NCBI RefSeq assembly: GCF_000613785.1
Contig: NZ_BAJQ01000023.1
Location: 1-39,748, forward strand
Length of the DNA: 39,748 nucleotides
DNA from: Segatella oulorum JCM 14966
Lineage (GTDB): Bacteria > Bacteroidota > Bacteroidia > Bacteroidales > Bacteroidaceae
Direction: 5' to 3'
Shown here: positions 17,916 through 27,716 of the stretch, one piece after another
Layout: each line of letters begins with the position of its first letter
Numbering within the stretch: the stretch's first letter is position 1
Made by a program: the position numbers and the translations under genes
The notes under the pieces: model-generated
The model's input: only the letters and a program-made list of their open reading frames with translations
Told to the model about the DNA's origin: nothing
Databases searched by the model: none

Positions 17916-17947
17916 TTTGATTTTAATACAGAGAACACTTAATTTTG
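17916..17947 (+). promoter_or_regulatory. promoter of the outer-membrane barrel gene
   Basis: TTTG (17916-17919), 20-nt spacer, TAATTTTG (17940-17947). The transcription start near 17953 excludes the upstream TTG at 17945 and supports the ATG at 17981. Confidence 0.7.
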
Positions 17948-17980
17948 TATTTGATATTTGAATCTACTAAACTTAACAAC

Positions 17981-20353
17981 ATGAAATATCATTATTTGTT
18001 AAACAAAAGAATATCATTTGTGAAACAGGCTTTTATAGTCGGTTTGTCTCTCTTTTTCTTTCTCCCGGTAAAGGCTTATCATATTCGGGGAAAAGTGATA
18101 GATCCAACACAAAAGCAGCCGCTGATTGGTGCAAATGTGGTGGTCAAAAAGGATTCTACAACCATTTTAAAAACTACTCAGACAGATGAGAATGGCTGTT
18201 TCTCCATCAAAGATATAGCTGAACCGAATATCAGTATTGCCATCTCGTACTTTGGTTATAAGGGCATCACCCTTCATTACTACGGTAATTCGTCGGATAT
18301 AGATATGGGAACCATCCACCTGTTGCCAGAAACACAGCAGTTGAAAGAAGTGACTGTGATAGGGAAGCGAGTTATTCAGAAAGCCGATAAATATGTCATC
18401 ATCCCATCTGCAGAAGAAATCAATAGGGTTTCTGCATCTATAAGTTTGCTGAATGAACTGAAATTAAAGATGCCGGGACTTAGAATTAACGAAGCCCTTC
18501 AAACGATTACCATAGACGGTTCCGCACCGGTCTTCATGATTAACGGTAAAAAACAGCCGCTGTCTAAAGTGCAAGGGCTGAACCATCAGGACATACTTCG
18601 AATAGAATATAGCAACACACCAGACCTTCGTCATATAGATGATGGCAACGGAGGGGTTATTAATTTTATCATGAAAACGCCAGTACAGGGTGGTTTTATC
18701 ATGGCAAATACGAATCAGGCCATTACAACGATACGCAACAGGTCGCAGCTTACGGGCAGCTATTTCAAGAAGAAATCGGAATGGAGCATGCAATATAACA
18801 CCACATGGAGGGACTCCAAAAAGGTATATGACAACAAGAACGAAAGGTTTATCGGTAGGGAGTATGATGTTATACGTCGGCAAGAGGGCTTGCCTTCGAC
18901 AACGAAAGATTTTGACAACAGCGTGCTGTTTTCATACACTTATATGTATGATCCGTCAACGATGTTGATGGCTTCATTAGATTTGAAATTGCATCATAAG
19001 AAGGATCGTGAAGACAATCGCATCGTAGAGCAATATGGTTCTTCGGTGGAACGCTATACGAAGAATTACTATACAAACAGCCACTACACATCACCCTCTT
19101 TAGACTTGTTCTTCAAAAAGGCGCTGAGCAAAACGCAAACGATTGAATTAAACAGTGTCGGTAGGTGGTCGAACGGCGACTATACCAGGGGAATGCGCAA
19201 CAGCAATCTCTATCATCAAGAAAACAATACCCATAACAACAGCTGGAATATGACTCATGAAGTTTTATACACCCAGCTTTTTAAAACGCTATCCACGAAA
19301 TGGGGAGCGAACTATTCCCATCAAGTAGCCGAAAACAACTATGCAGAGAACAGCGGGAAAAGGGTTACAGACAAGCTCTTTAAAGACGATATTTATCTCT
19401 ATGGCGTGGTGAGTGGTGCTTTGAAGAGCCTTGGATATACAGTTGGTTTAGGGGGAAAGATGTATAGAAATGCAACTGCAACGCGCAGCAAGACATTCTT
19501 CAGGTTGAAGACTACCGCCACCTTTAATTATGCTATGGGTAGGAACTGGAGTTTGAATTACCTTTTCATGTACAACCCTTCCCAACCTTCTTTGGCTAAT
19601 TTCTCAAACGTCGTGCAAACCATAGACCGCATTTCCGTGCAGGTGGGCAATGTGAATGTGAAGCCCAGTGTGTGGACAAGAAACCGTTTGTTACTCTTGT
19701 TTAATAAGAATCATATCAGTTCTTCGTTACAAACCAGCTATAGCGTAACGACCAATCCATTGGTTAACACATACCAATATATTTCAGATGCGGCCTCACC
19801 CTATCATGGTCTGTTCATGAAGAAAACAGAAAACGGGAAAAATGATCGGCATTTTAATGTGGAATATTCCTTTGGAATGCAGAATATTGCACAGCATCTT
19901 TCGTTTCAGCTGATTACTGGCTGGAGCCGATTTTCCATGGAAGGAAGCAATTACCGGCATCATGTGTCTAAGCTGTATGCCTCCATTTCCTTAAATGGTT
20001 ATTGGAAACACTGGTCGGCTTTTGCCAATATTGACCTTGCACCACAGTATAGCATTTGGGGAACAAATCTGTATAGTGGAACGAAATACAACTATATGGG
20101 GGTGAAGTATCATTTAAAGAACTGGGATTTTGGTTTGCGTCTTGACAATCCTTTGACCAAACGCGGGTTCATTCAATGTGCGGAAAATATCTCAAATGTA
20201 GTCCCCTCTCATTCCGAATATTATATTTCGGATATGGCCAACATGGTAGAACTATCCATACAATATCGGCTTCCGTTTGGTAAAGCCTACAAGAAGGCAA
20301 ATAGAACCTTGAGGAATAAAAGCTTTGATGCAGGGGTTAACAATGAATATTAA
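17981..20353 (+). CDS. TonB-dependent-receptor-like outer membrane beta-barrel protein
   Basis: A 790-residue exported protein. A signal peptide ends near LFFFLPVKAYH. Next is a CarboxypepD_reg-like domain (IRGKVIDPTQKQPLIGANVV, LKTTQTDENGCFSI), then a plug-like region (LKEVTVIGKRVIQK, LKLKMPGLRINEALQTITID) and a long beta-barrel ending YRLPFGKAYKK. This is the outer-membrane beta-barrel family (PF14905 type) seen in Bacteroidetes, often of unknown ligand. It is not SusC-like in length (about 1,000 residues) and has no SusD neighbour, so a polysaccharide role is not supported. It is monocistronic with its own promoter. Confidence 0.82.
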   Translation: MKYHYLLNKRISFVKQAFIVGLSLFFFLPVKAYHIRGKVIDPTQKQPLIGANVVVKKDSTTILKTTQTDENGCFSIKDIAEPNISIAISYFGYKGITLHYYGNSSDIDMGTIHLLPETQQLKEVTVIGKRVIQKADKYVIIPSAEEINRVSASISLLNELKLKMPGLRINEALQTITIDGSAPVFMINGKKQPLSKVQGLNHQDILRIEYSNTPDLRHIDDGNGGVINFIMKTPVQGGFIMANTNQAITTIRNRSQLTGSYFKKKSEWSMQYNTTWRDSKKVYDNKNERFIGREYDVIRRQEGLPSTTKDFDNSVLFSYTYMYDPSTMLMASLDLKLHHKKDREDNRIVEQYGSSVERYTKNYYTNSHYTSPSLDLFFKKALSKTQTIELNSVGRWSNGDYTRGMRNSNLYHQENNTHNNSWNMTHEVLYTQLFKTLSTKWGANYSHQVAENNYAENSGKRVTDKLFKDDIYLYGVVSGALKSLGYTVGLGGKMYRNATATRSKTFFRLKTTATFNYAMGRNWSLNYLFMYNPSQPSLANFSNVVQTIDRISVQVGNVNVKPSVWTRNRLLLLFNKNHISSSLQTSYSVTTNPLVNTYQYISDAASPYHGLFMKKTENGKNDRHFNVEYSFGMQNIAQHLSFQLITGWSRFSMEGSNYRHHVSKLYASISLNGYWKHWSAFANIDLAPQYSIWGTNLYSGTKYNYMGVKYHLKNWDFGLRLDNPLTKRGFIQCAENISNVVPSHSEYYISDMANMVELSIQYRLPFGKAYKKANRTLRNKSFDAGVNNEY

Positions 20354-20461
20354 TCCCCATCGGTTGATGAGCACTTGCAAAGATTTCGGTTTATAACAGA
20401 AACTCCTTCTTTATGGTGCAGACTTATGTTGGCTCATTCGGGCTATTTTCATTGCAAAGTC

Positions 20462-20492
20462 TTTGCTATTCATGGAAAATACATTAATTTTG
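20462..20492 (+). promoter_or_regulatory. promoter of the epimerase-PAP2-miaB-ABC operon
   Basis: TTTG (20462-20465), 19-nt spacer, TAATTTTG (20485-20492), 20 nt before the ATG at 20513. This decides the start of the epimerase gene. Confidence 0.7.
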
Positions 20493-20512
20493 CGGCCACA
20501 AATAGCTATTTG

Positions 20513-21508
20513 ATGAAAATATTAATCACGGGTGCCAGTGGCTTCATTGGCAGCTTTATTGTGGAAGAAGCATTAAGGCGCGGCATGGAAGTATGGGCGG
20601 CTGTGCGCAAAAGCAGTTCGAAAGCCTATCTCACCGATGCACGTATTCACTTCATTACGCTTGACTTCTCGTCGCAAGAAGCACTCGAACAGCAACTTGC
20701 CCCCCACACCTTTGACTATATTGTGCATGCAGCCGGTCTTACCAAGAGTTTGCATCACGACGAATTTTATCGGGTGAATACCGACGGAACGCGTCATCTT
20801 GTGCAAGCCATTTTGGCCTGCAAGATGTCCATTAAGCGGTTTATTTATTTGAGTAGTCTGAGTGTTTTTGGTGCTATCAAAGAGCAACTGCCCTACCAAG
20901 AGATTGAGGAGACCGACCATCCACAGCCCAACACCGTCTATGGCAAGAGCAAACTCGAGGCCGAAGAATACTTAGATAGTGTGGGAAATGATTTCCCTTA
21001 CATCATTTTGCGACCAACAGGGGTCTATGGTCCGCGCGAAAAAGATTATTTCCTGATGGCACAAAGCATTAAAAAGCATGTGGATTTTGCGGCCGGTTTT
21101 CGTCGTCAAGACATCACGTTTGTTTATGTTTTGGATGTGGTGCAAGCTGTGTTCCTGGCCTTAGACCGTGGAAAAGACGGGCGGAAATATTTTCTTACGG
21201 ATGGAAATGTCTATCAAGCGGCTGATTTCAGCAACCTCATTCGACAATATTTAGGTCGGCCTTGGTGCCTCAGGGTGGTGGCTCCGTTATGGGTATTGCG
21301 GCTCATTACGCGCATAGGTGAAGTTTATGGTCGTCTGACTGGACATATCACGGCCTTGAACAACGATAAATATCACATATTGAAACAGCGCAACTGGCGT
21401 TGTAATATAGAGCCTACTGTCGACGAGTTGGGCTATCATCCGCAATACAATTTGCAGCAAGGAACGCAGGAAACGATGGCGTGGTATCAACAGCAGCATT
21501 GGTTATAG
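20513..21508 (+). CDS. NAD-dependent epimerase/dehydratase family protein
   Basis: A 331-residue extended short-chain dehydrogenase. The NAD(P)-binding motif GASGFIG is at the very N-terminus (MKILITGASGFIGSFIVEEA), the catalytic YxxxK is TVYGKSKLEAEE, and LRPTGVYGPRE follows. I chose the ATG at 20513 because the Rossmann motif starts there and the promoter lies just upstream. The substrate is unknown (a nucleotide sugar, steroid or lipid-like compound are all possible). Its stop abuts the ATG of the PAP2 gene, suggesting coupled translation and a shared pathway. Confidence 0.85.
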   Translation: MKILITGASGFIGSFIVEEALRRGMEVWAAVRKSSSKAYLTDARIHFITLDFSSQEALEQQLAPHTFDYIVHAAGLTKSLHHDEFYRVNTDGTRHLVQAILACKMSIKRFIYLSSLSVFGAIKEQLPYQEIEETDHPQPNTVYGKSKLEAEEYLDSVGNDFPYIILRPTGVYGPREKDYFLMAQSIKKHVDFAAGFRRQDITFVYVLDVVQAVFLALDRGKDGRKYFLTDGNVYQAADFSNLIRQYLGRPWCLRVVAPLWVLRLITRIGEVYGRLTGHITALNNDKYHILKQRNWRCNIEPTVDELGYHPQYNLQQGTQETMAWYQQQHWL

Positions 21509-22489
21509 ATGGCAAAAAAACAAAAGCATCAGACATCAACTCTGCCTTGGCAGGGGAAAGGGTGGAGGCCCGAATATAAAGGTTTGTTGCCTTTTGAATG
21601 GGTAGTGCTGGCTTATATCCTTTTTACAAGTGTCATTGTGCTGTTCACTTCCACCAAGATGGCCAATCCAGAGGCCATGATTTGGGGGCGCATAAGGGTG
21701 GGAACTATGACCATAGCCTTATGGATAGTCTATCGCATGCTGCCTTGCAAGCTCACGATGTTCATGCGTGTGGGGGCGCAGATGGCGTTGTTGGCTTGGT
21801 GGTATCCCGATACCTTTGAACTGAATCGGCTGTTCCCCAATCTCGATCACGTGTTGGCCACGTGGGAACAGCAACTCTTTGGCTTTCAACCCGCCTTAAT
21901 CTTTGCACGCACTTTCTCATCTCCTATCATCAGTGAGCTGATGGATTGTGGCTATGTGTCCTATTTCCCCATGATTGCAACCATCATTTTGTTCTATTTC
22001 TTTAGACGTTATAATGAATTTCAGCGCACGGTTTTTGTGATTTTAGCCTCCTTTTTTACCTATTATGTCATCTTCGATTTGGTGCCTGTTGTGGGTCCAA
22101 CGTTCTATTATAAGGCGATAGGCTTGCACAATGCCGCGCAAGGTGTGTTCCCCAATGTGCACGATTATTTCAATTTGCATCAGGAATGCTTGCCGAGTCC
22201 GGGCTATGTGCAGGGCTTTTTCTATGACTTAGTGGAGGATGCTAAGGCTGCCGGCGAACGACCTACCGCTGCTTTTCCAAGTAGTCATGTGGGCGTTGCC
22301 ACCATTTGCATGCTCTTTGCCTGTCAAGCCAAGAACAGAACGTTGCTCTTGAGCTTGCTGCCTTTCTATGTATTCTTATGTATGGCCACCGTTTATATAC
22401 AGGCACATTATGCCATTGACGTTGTCGCTGGCTTTATAACAGGCGTGGCTTTTTATTTTATTTTCAAATGGCTTTATCCACAGCGCTGA
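21509..22489 (+). CDS. PAP2-superfamily membrane enzyme
   Basis: A 326-residue membrane protein with several hydrophobic helices and the PAP2 active-site motifs: AGERPTAAFPSSHVGVATI (C1/C2 region with the PSSH motif) and AHYAIDVVAGF (C3 region with HxxxD). The layout resembles the PF14378 group, which includes inositolphosphorylceramide-synthase-like enzymes, so it may dephosphorylate or transfer phospho-headgroups of lipids in the inner membrane. A role in sphingolipid or undecaprenyl-phosphate metabolism is inference. The start directly follows the epimerase stop. Confidence 0.8.
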   Translation: MAKKQKHQTSTLPWQGKGWRPEYKGLLPFEWVVLAYILFTSVIVLFTSTKMANPEAMIWGRIRVGTMTIALWIVYRMLPCKLTMFMRVGAQMALLAWWYPDTFELNRLFPNLDHVLATWEQQLFGFQPALIFARTFSSPIISELMDCGYVSYFPMIATIILFYFFRRYNEFQRTVFVILASFFTYYVIFDLVPVVGPTFYYKAIGLHNAAQGVFPNVHDYFNLHQECLPSPGYVQGFFYDLVEDAKAAGERPTAAFPSSHVGVATICMLFACQAKNRTLLLSLLPFYVFLCMATVYIQAHYAIDVVAGFITGVAFYFIFKWLYPQR

Positions 22490-22525
22490 TTCGTTGGTGG
22501 ATGAAGCAGCATCAATTCAAAAATA

Positions 22526-23866
22526 ATGGAGAAAAAATTATATATTGAAACCTATGGCTGTCAGATGAATGTTGCTGACAGTGAAGTGGTTGCTTCCGTG
22601 ATGAAGATGGCGGGTTATGACCTCTGTGAGGATGAAAATGAGGCCGATGCTATCTTTTTAAATACGTGTAGTGTGCGGGAGAATGCCGAAAACAAGATCT
22701 TCCATCGCTTAGACACGTTGCATGCTGAGCAGAAAAAAGGACGTAAACTCATTCTCGGTGTGTTGGGATGTATGGCCGAACGTGTGAAAGACGACCTCAT
22801 TCAAAACCACCATTGCAGTTTGGTTTGTGGTCCCGATGCTTATTTAAATCTGCCCGAAATGATTGCAGAATGTGAATTAGGGCATACCGTTATGGACACC
22901 GAACTCTCAACCACTGAAACTTATCGTGACGTGCTTCCACAGCGCATTGGCGGCAACAAAGTGAGCGGATTTGTGAGCATCATGCGCGGTTGTAACAACT
23001 TTTGTCACTACTGTATTGTGCCTTATACGCGCGGAAGAGAGCGTAGTCGCGATGTAGAGAGCATTCTTAACGAGGTGAAAGACTTAGCACAAAAAGGCTT
23101 TAAGGAGGTGACTTTGCTGGGACAAAACGTGAATTCATACGGACTTTTGCCGAATGGGAAGCGGCCAAAGGAAGGCACTTCGTTTGCCGAACTGTTGCGC
23201 AAGGTGGCGCAAAGCGTGCCTCACATGCGCGTGCGTTTCACCACTTCGAACCCTGAAGATATGACCGAAGACATTCTTTATGCGGTGGCTGAGGAACCCA
23301 ATTTGTGCAAACACATTCATTTTCCGGCGCAGAGTGGTAGCAGCAAGGTGCTGAAGCTAATGAACCGCAAGTACACACGCGAGGAATATCTCGACAAAGT
23401 AGCGGCCATTAAGCGTATCATTCCCGACTGCGGATTGACCACAGACATCTTCGTAGGCTATCATAATGAAACGGAAGACGACCAACAACTGACGCTCGAC
23501 TTGATGAGAACGGTGGCCTTCGACAGTGCGTTCATGTTTAAATACAGCGAGCGTCCCGGTACGTATGCGGCACAACATCTGCCCGACAACGTGCCCGAAG
23601 AGGTGAAGATTGCGCGTTTAAACCAACTCATTCAGTTGCAAAACGAAATCAGTGCAGCGCAAAATAAAAAGGATGAAGGCAGGGAGTTTATCATTCTTAC
23701 GGAGCGTTTTGGCAAGCGCGACCGCAATCAACTCATGGGAAGAACCGAGCAAAATAAAGCCGTTATCATTAATAAGGGCAAGCATCATATTGGCGAATTT
23801 ATCAAAGTGCGCATCACGGGCTCAACCAGTGCTACGCTCTTTGGAGAAGTGATAGACGAAGCATAG
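22526..23866 (+). CDS. miaB: tRNA-2-methylthio-N6-dimethylallyladenosine synthase
   Basis: A radical-SAM methylthiotransferase that adds a methylthio group to i6A37 of tRNAs. The order is an N-terminal UPF0004 domain with cluster cysteines (YIETYGCQMNVADSEV, LNTCSVRENA, GVLGCMAERV), a radical-SAM domain with CNNFCHYC (about 155-162; CxxxCxxC) and a C-terminal TRAM domain (about 380-446). The length of 446 is normal. It lies 36 nt after the PAP2 gene and 11 nt before the ABC exporter. Confidence 0.95.
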   Translation: MEKKLYIETYGCQMNVADSEVVASVMKMAGYDLCEDENEADAIFLNTCSVRENAENKIFHRLDTLHAEQKKGRKLILGVLGCMAERVKDDLIQNHHCSLVCGPDAYLNLPEMIAECELGHTVMDTELSTTETYRDVLPQRIGGNKVSGFVSIMRGCNNFCHYCIVPYTRGRERSRDVESILNEVKDLAQKGFKEVTLLGQNVNSYGLLPNGKRPKEGTSFAELLRKVAQSVPHMRVRFTTSNPEDMTEDILYAVAEEPNLCKHIHFPAQSGSSKVLKLMNRKYTREEYLDKVAAIKRIIPDCGLTTDIFVGYHNETEDDQQLTLDLMRTVAFDSAFMFKYSERPGTYAAQHLPDNVPEEVKIARLNQLIQLQNEISAAQNKKDEGREFIILTERFGKRDRNQLMGRTEQNKAVIINKGKHHIGEFIKVRITGSTSATLFGEVIDEA

Positions 23867-23877
23867 GAGAAAAAATC

Positions 23878-25718
23878 ATGAGAGAGTTTTTGCAGGTGCT
23901 GCGCCGTTTTGTGCCACCTTATAAGAAGTATTTGGCGTGGAGTGTGTTTTTCAACATCCTTTCGGCGGTGTTGAATATCTTCTCGTTTATGACATTGATT
24001 CCCATTTTGCAGATTTTGTTCAATACAAAGGATGTCACCCCGGTTGAGAAACTCATCACATGGGACAGTGTGCACGGCGTGGAGAGCATGGTAGATATGC
24101 TCACCAACAACGTCAATTATTACATTCAGCACTACATTGCGAGTGCAGGAGCCGCCAACACGCTATTGGTTATTGGTTTGTTTTTGGCACTGATGACCCT
24201 ATTAAAGACGGCTGCTTATTTCTTTTCTTCGGCCACCATCATTCCCATTCGCACAGGTGTGGTGCGTGATATTCGCAATCAACTTTATCAAAAAATCAAT
24301 GCCTTGTCGCTGAGTTTCTTTAGTGAAGAGCGAAAAGGGGATATCATTGCCCGTATGAGTGGCGACGTGCAAGAGATTGAAGGCTCTATCATGTCGAGCT
24401 TAGACATGTTGTTTAAAAACCCCGTGTTAATCATTAGCTATTTCATTGCCTTGGTGATTACCTCGTGGCAGCTCACCATTTTCACCATCATCTTTGTTCC
24501 TATTTTTGGTTGGTTTATGGGCTTTGTGGGACGAAAGCTCAAAGCGCAGAGCATTGAGGCGCAGGGGTTGTGGAGCGACACGATGAGCATGGTGGAGGAA
24601 ACCTTGGGTGGGTTGCGCATCATCAAAGCCTTTTGTGCCGAAGGTTTGATGAATAAACGCTTCGATGATATCAATTCAAATTTCAGAAAGCAGGTGATGC
24701 GTGTGAACATTCGGCAGCAGTTGGCACATCCGATGAGCGAATTTCTCGGCACGGTGATGATTATTATTGTGCTGTGGGTGGGGGGTATTTTGGTGCTCAA
24801 TTACAACACTTTGACAGGACCTAAGTTCATCTACTACCTCGTGATGCTCTATTCCATCATCAATCCGCTGAAAGAGTTTTCGAAAGCCAGTTACAACATT
24901 CCTAAGGGATTGGCCAGCATGGAGCGCGTAGACAAGATTTTAAAGGCCGAAATCAGCATCAAAGAGAAAGAACATCCCGTGCATATCGCCGGTTTTGAAC
25001 ACGCTATAGAGTTCCGCCATGTGTCGTTTAAATATGATCATCGGTGGGTGCTACGCGATATTAATCTCATCATTCCTAAGGGGAAGATGGTAGCCTTGGT
25101 GGGGCAAAGCGGCTCGGGAAAGTCTACCCTTGTCGACCTTATCCCGCGTTATTATGACGTGCAAGAGGGCGAAGTGCTCATCGATGGCATCAATGTGAAA
25201 GACCTTGGGGTGCACGATTTGCGCCAGCTCATTGGCAATGTCAATCAAGAAGCCATCCTCTTCAATGACACCTTTGCCAACAATATTAAGTTTGGTGCAC
25301 AGCAAGCCACACCCGACGACATCGAACGGGCGGCCAAAATAGCCAATGCCTACGACTTTATTATGGAGACAGAGCATGGCTTTGACACGAATATCGGTGA
25401 CAGAGGCGGACGCCTTTCGGGTGGACAACGGCAACGTGTGAGCATCGCACGTGCATTTTAAAGAACCCTCCAATCCTCATTCTCGACGAAGCTACCTCAG
25501 CTTTAGATACTGAAAGCGAGCGATTGGTGCAGGAAGCGCTCACTCATTTGATGAAAACGCGCACCACAGTGGCGGTGGCCCATCGCCTGTCAACGATCAG
25601 AAACGCCGACGAAATCTGTGTGCTGCATGAAGGACGCATCGTGGAACGGGGCACACACGAAATGCTCTTGGCGCAAGATGGCTACTACAAAAAGCTCCAC
25701 GACATGCAACAAGTATAG
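23878..25718 (+). CDS. MsbA-like ABC exporter, interrupted by one missing base
   Basis: A 613-residue half-transporter with about six membrane helices (to about 330) and a nucleotide-binding domain. It has Walker [11 protein letters not shown] (about 408), the signature [14 protein letters not shown], Walker [13 protein letters not shown] and the H-loop [11 protein letters not shown]. The family includes the lipid A flippase MsbA; close relatives export other lipids or peptides. The frame breaks at 25455: GTGCATTTTAAAG should read GTGCAATTTTAAAG, giving [18 protein letters not shown]. It is last in the epimerase-PAP2-miaB operon. Confidence 0.92.
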
Positions 25719-25861
25719 TTAATCGCAGGGATAATGGGTAGTGGTGGGTGCACCTTTACACAGTTAATGCGCGCGGGGAATGGTTATTCAGCATTGCCCT
25801 TGCGCATTATCACAAATCAATTATTAGGGTTTGTGCGGCTTTCGATGCCTCAAAATCCCCG

Positions 25862-26010
25862 TTACATTGATGTAATAAGGCTTCGGACGCGTTCAAACGC
25901 GATTACATTCATGCAACAAGATTTCGGATTAGTTCAAACACTGTTACATTCATGCAACAAGGCTTTGGACTGGTTCAAACACGGATTACATCCATGTAAC
26001 ACGATGTAAG
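25862..26010. repeat. tandem repeat (41-42 nt period) of TTACAT...ATG(T/C)AA units
   Basis: The 417-nt gap between the ABC exporter and the endonuclease gene (25719-26135) has no convincing gene. It holds three full units starting at 25862, 25903 and 25944 (periods 41, 41, 42 nt) and a partial unit at 25986. Each begins with the near-palindrome TTACATnnATGTAA (or ATGCAA) and continues with an (A/G)GnTTnGGAnnnGTTCAAAC-like tail. A copy of 25994-26009 recurs in reverse at 37367-37382. Confidence 0.7.
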
Positions 26011-26056
26011 ATAGGGTGGATATAGGCACAAAAGCATGGTTTTGCCTATAACATGA

Positions 26057-26095
26057 AGCCCGGCATCAGCTTATTCAATGGGCTGATGCCGGGCT
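26057..26095. terminator. GC-rich hairpin, probable terminator
   Basis: A 14-bp perfect stem (26057-26070 with 26082-26095) and an 11-nt loop, between the convergent ABC exporter operon and the endonuclease operon. There is no T-run, so termination strength is uncertain. Confidence 0.5.
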
Positions 26096-26135
26096 ATAAA
26101 GTATGATGAATAATGTTGTTAAGCGAATGTTGGCT

Positions 26136-27698
26136 TTATTTGACGCTGTATTTCTTACCCCCAACGATATAAACACCTGCCGGAAGTCCTTGCAAAGCCT
26201 GCTGCATCTTCACTTTTCGACGGACACAATGACCACCTATCGTGTAGACCTCTACGAGGGTTTGTGGGTCATAGGTGTTTGCTTTGATGGCTGAAGGCGT
26301 CTGTCTCACAAAGATTGCAATAGCTTTTGCTGTGGAAGAAGGTTTGTAACATGAGAAGCGATGCGCAGAACCATTGAAGTATATGCCACGCTCGGTGTGC
26401 TGAATGGGGGCGATATCCGCGCTGTTGTCAGCACCAATCTTGATGAACCATTGCGACTCGGCATTGGTTGGATCGGGGTTGTTATAGAGTGCATTCTTCG
26501 TACCTCTGAAGGAAAGATATGTCTTTTCGACAGGGTCATAGAAGGTATAAGCGGTTCCTTGTTGCCCTAAAACAAAGACACGTGGTGCCTTTTCTCCTTG
26601 CAAGGGCAGGCTGGCGGTTTGGTCAAAAGGAATTTTGATATATTTAAATTTACGGTAGTTTCTCTCGGTGTTGGCCATGAAAGCGCCTTCGGCGGTATAA
26701 GTAAAGACGATTTCATCGCCGGCCTTTAGCTCGGCCAAAGAGGTGGCTTGTTTGAACACTACTTCACCAGTTGGGGGATTAACGGGTGGTGTTGGGGGCA
26801 CGATGGGACCGGGATTGGGATGTGGTTCCTCGCCGGGATTGGGCGTAGGTGTGGGGGACTCGCCGGTTTTCCCATCATAGTGGAAGGCCACATTTACACT
26901 GTCTCCCCACACATATTGCTCTAATCCCGGGTAATCGATGAAGGGATTACGGTTGTGTTGCAAGGTGTAGATGGCCTCGTTCCGTTTGATTTCTTTCTCA
27001 CTAACCGGATCGTTTTTCGCCCAACGTAGCAGCATTTGCAGTTGCCATTGCGCAATGCCGGGATAGGATGTGGGGCCGAAGATGGGGCCTTTCCAGCTGT
27101 TTAAATAGTCTTCATAGCGCGTAGCCATATAGAAATAGGTGCGCGCAAAGTCGCCTTTATATTCATCGGCAGGCTCGAATACGGTACTATGATAGCCCGT
27201 AGTAGTACATTTCCCGAGCTTTGACAAACCACCTTGTGACGTATAGATTTCGCCTTGGTTCTCGCCAAAAGGATAGTTTCCACGACAATTGTTTACATAG
27301 CCATCAGTAGGATAGACGTGGAAGAGGTCGGAACGCATGGGGGATTGCTTGTTGAACCAGCTCTGTGGTACAGAATGTTCGCGGTTATAGCAGTCGCCTT
27401 CTTTTTTATAATTGCCGGCTCTGTCGGTTTTTGGATTGTAATGCGTGATGCTTGAATACATATCCCAAATCGTTCCGTCGGGGCGCAAGTCGGTTTTTTC
27501 ATAAGCCTCCCATAGGGCATTATAACCTAAATCTTGCGTTCCGTGGCCAATGATAGTGGCTAAAGCCGTTTTTAGAGCGCTACCTTTTTGAAGATTGGCA
27601 GTCGCATAATAGGTGCCTGTGTTGTTAGGCCCTTGTGCATGTATTGCTAATAGGATGCATAACAACCATGCGAGTGTTAGAAGTCTAAGGATTCTCAT
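26136..27698 (-). CDS. secreted endonuclease I family nuclease with C-terminal sorting-like tail
   Basis: A 520-residue exported protein. The signal peptide is MRILRLLTLAWLLCILLAIHA. The endonuclease I domain (PF04231; metal-dependent, non-specific) spans about 25-280 with NREHSVPQSWF and SDLFHVYPTDGYVNNCRGNYPFG, including the conserved Glu-His and Asn residues. Next come a Pro-rich linker (about 285-315), a beta-rich domain (about 317-450) and a tail ending GLPAGVYIVGGKKYSVK. That ending resembles the C-terminal sorting signals of the type IX secretion system. It is the last gene of the ddl operon, 18 nt after the NigD-like gene. A nutritional or biofilm DNA role is inference. Confidence 0.85.
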   Translation of the reverse strand: MRILRLLTLAWLLCILLAIHAQGPNNTGTYYATANLQKGSALKTALATIIGHGTQDLGYNALWEAYEKTDLRPDGTIWDMYSSITHYNPKTDRAGNYKKEGDCYNREHSVPQSWFNKQSPMRSDLFHVYPTDGYVNNCRGNYPFGENQGEIYTSQGGLSKLGKCTTTGYHSTVFEPADEYKGDFARTYFYMATRYEDYLNSWKGPIFGPTSYPGIAQWQLQMLLRWAKNDPVSEKEIKRNEAIYTLQHNRNPFIDYPGLEQYVWGDSVNVAFHYDGKTGESPTPTPNPGEEPHPNPGPIVPPTPPVNPPTGEVVFKQATSLAELKAGDEIVFTYTAEGAFMANTERNYRKFKYIKIPFDQTASLPLQGEKAPRVFVLGQQGTAYTFYDPVEKTYLSFRGTKNALYNNPDPTNAESQWFIKIGADNSADIAPIQHTERGIYFNGSAHRFSCYKPSSTAKAIAIFVRQTPSAIKANTYDPQTLVEVYTIGGHCVRRKVKMQQALQGLPAGVYIVGGKKYSVK

Positions 27699-27716
27699 AG
27701 GTAATATGTTTAATAA

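Noticed and set aside
17981..20353. SusC-type polysaccharide receptor
   Set aside because: Too short for SusC and there is no SusD or glycosidase neighbour.
25862..26010. 41-42-nt periodic repeats as a second CRISPR array
   Set aside because: Units diverge along their whole length and there are no constant repeats with variable spacers of fixed length.
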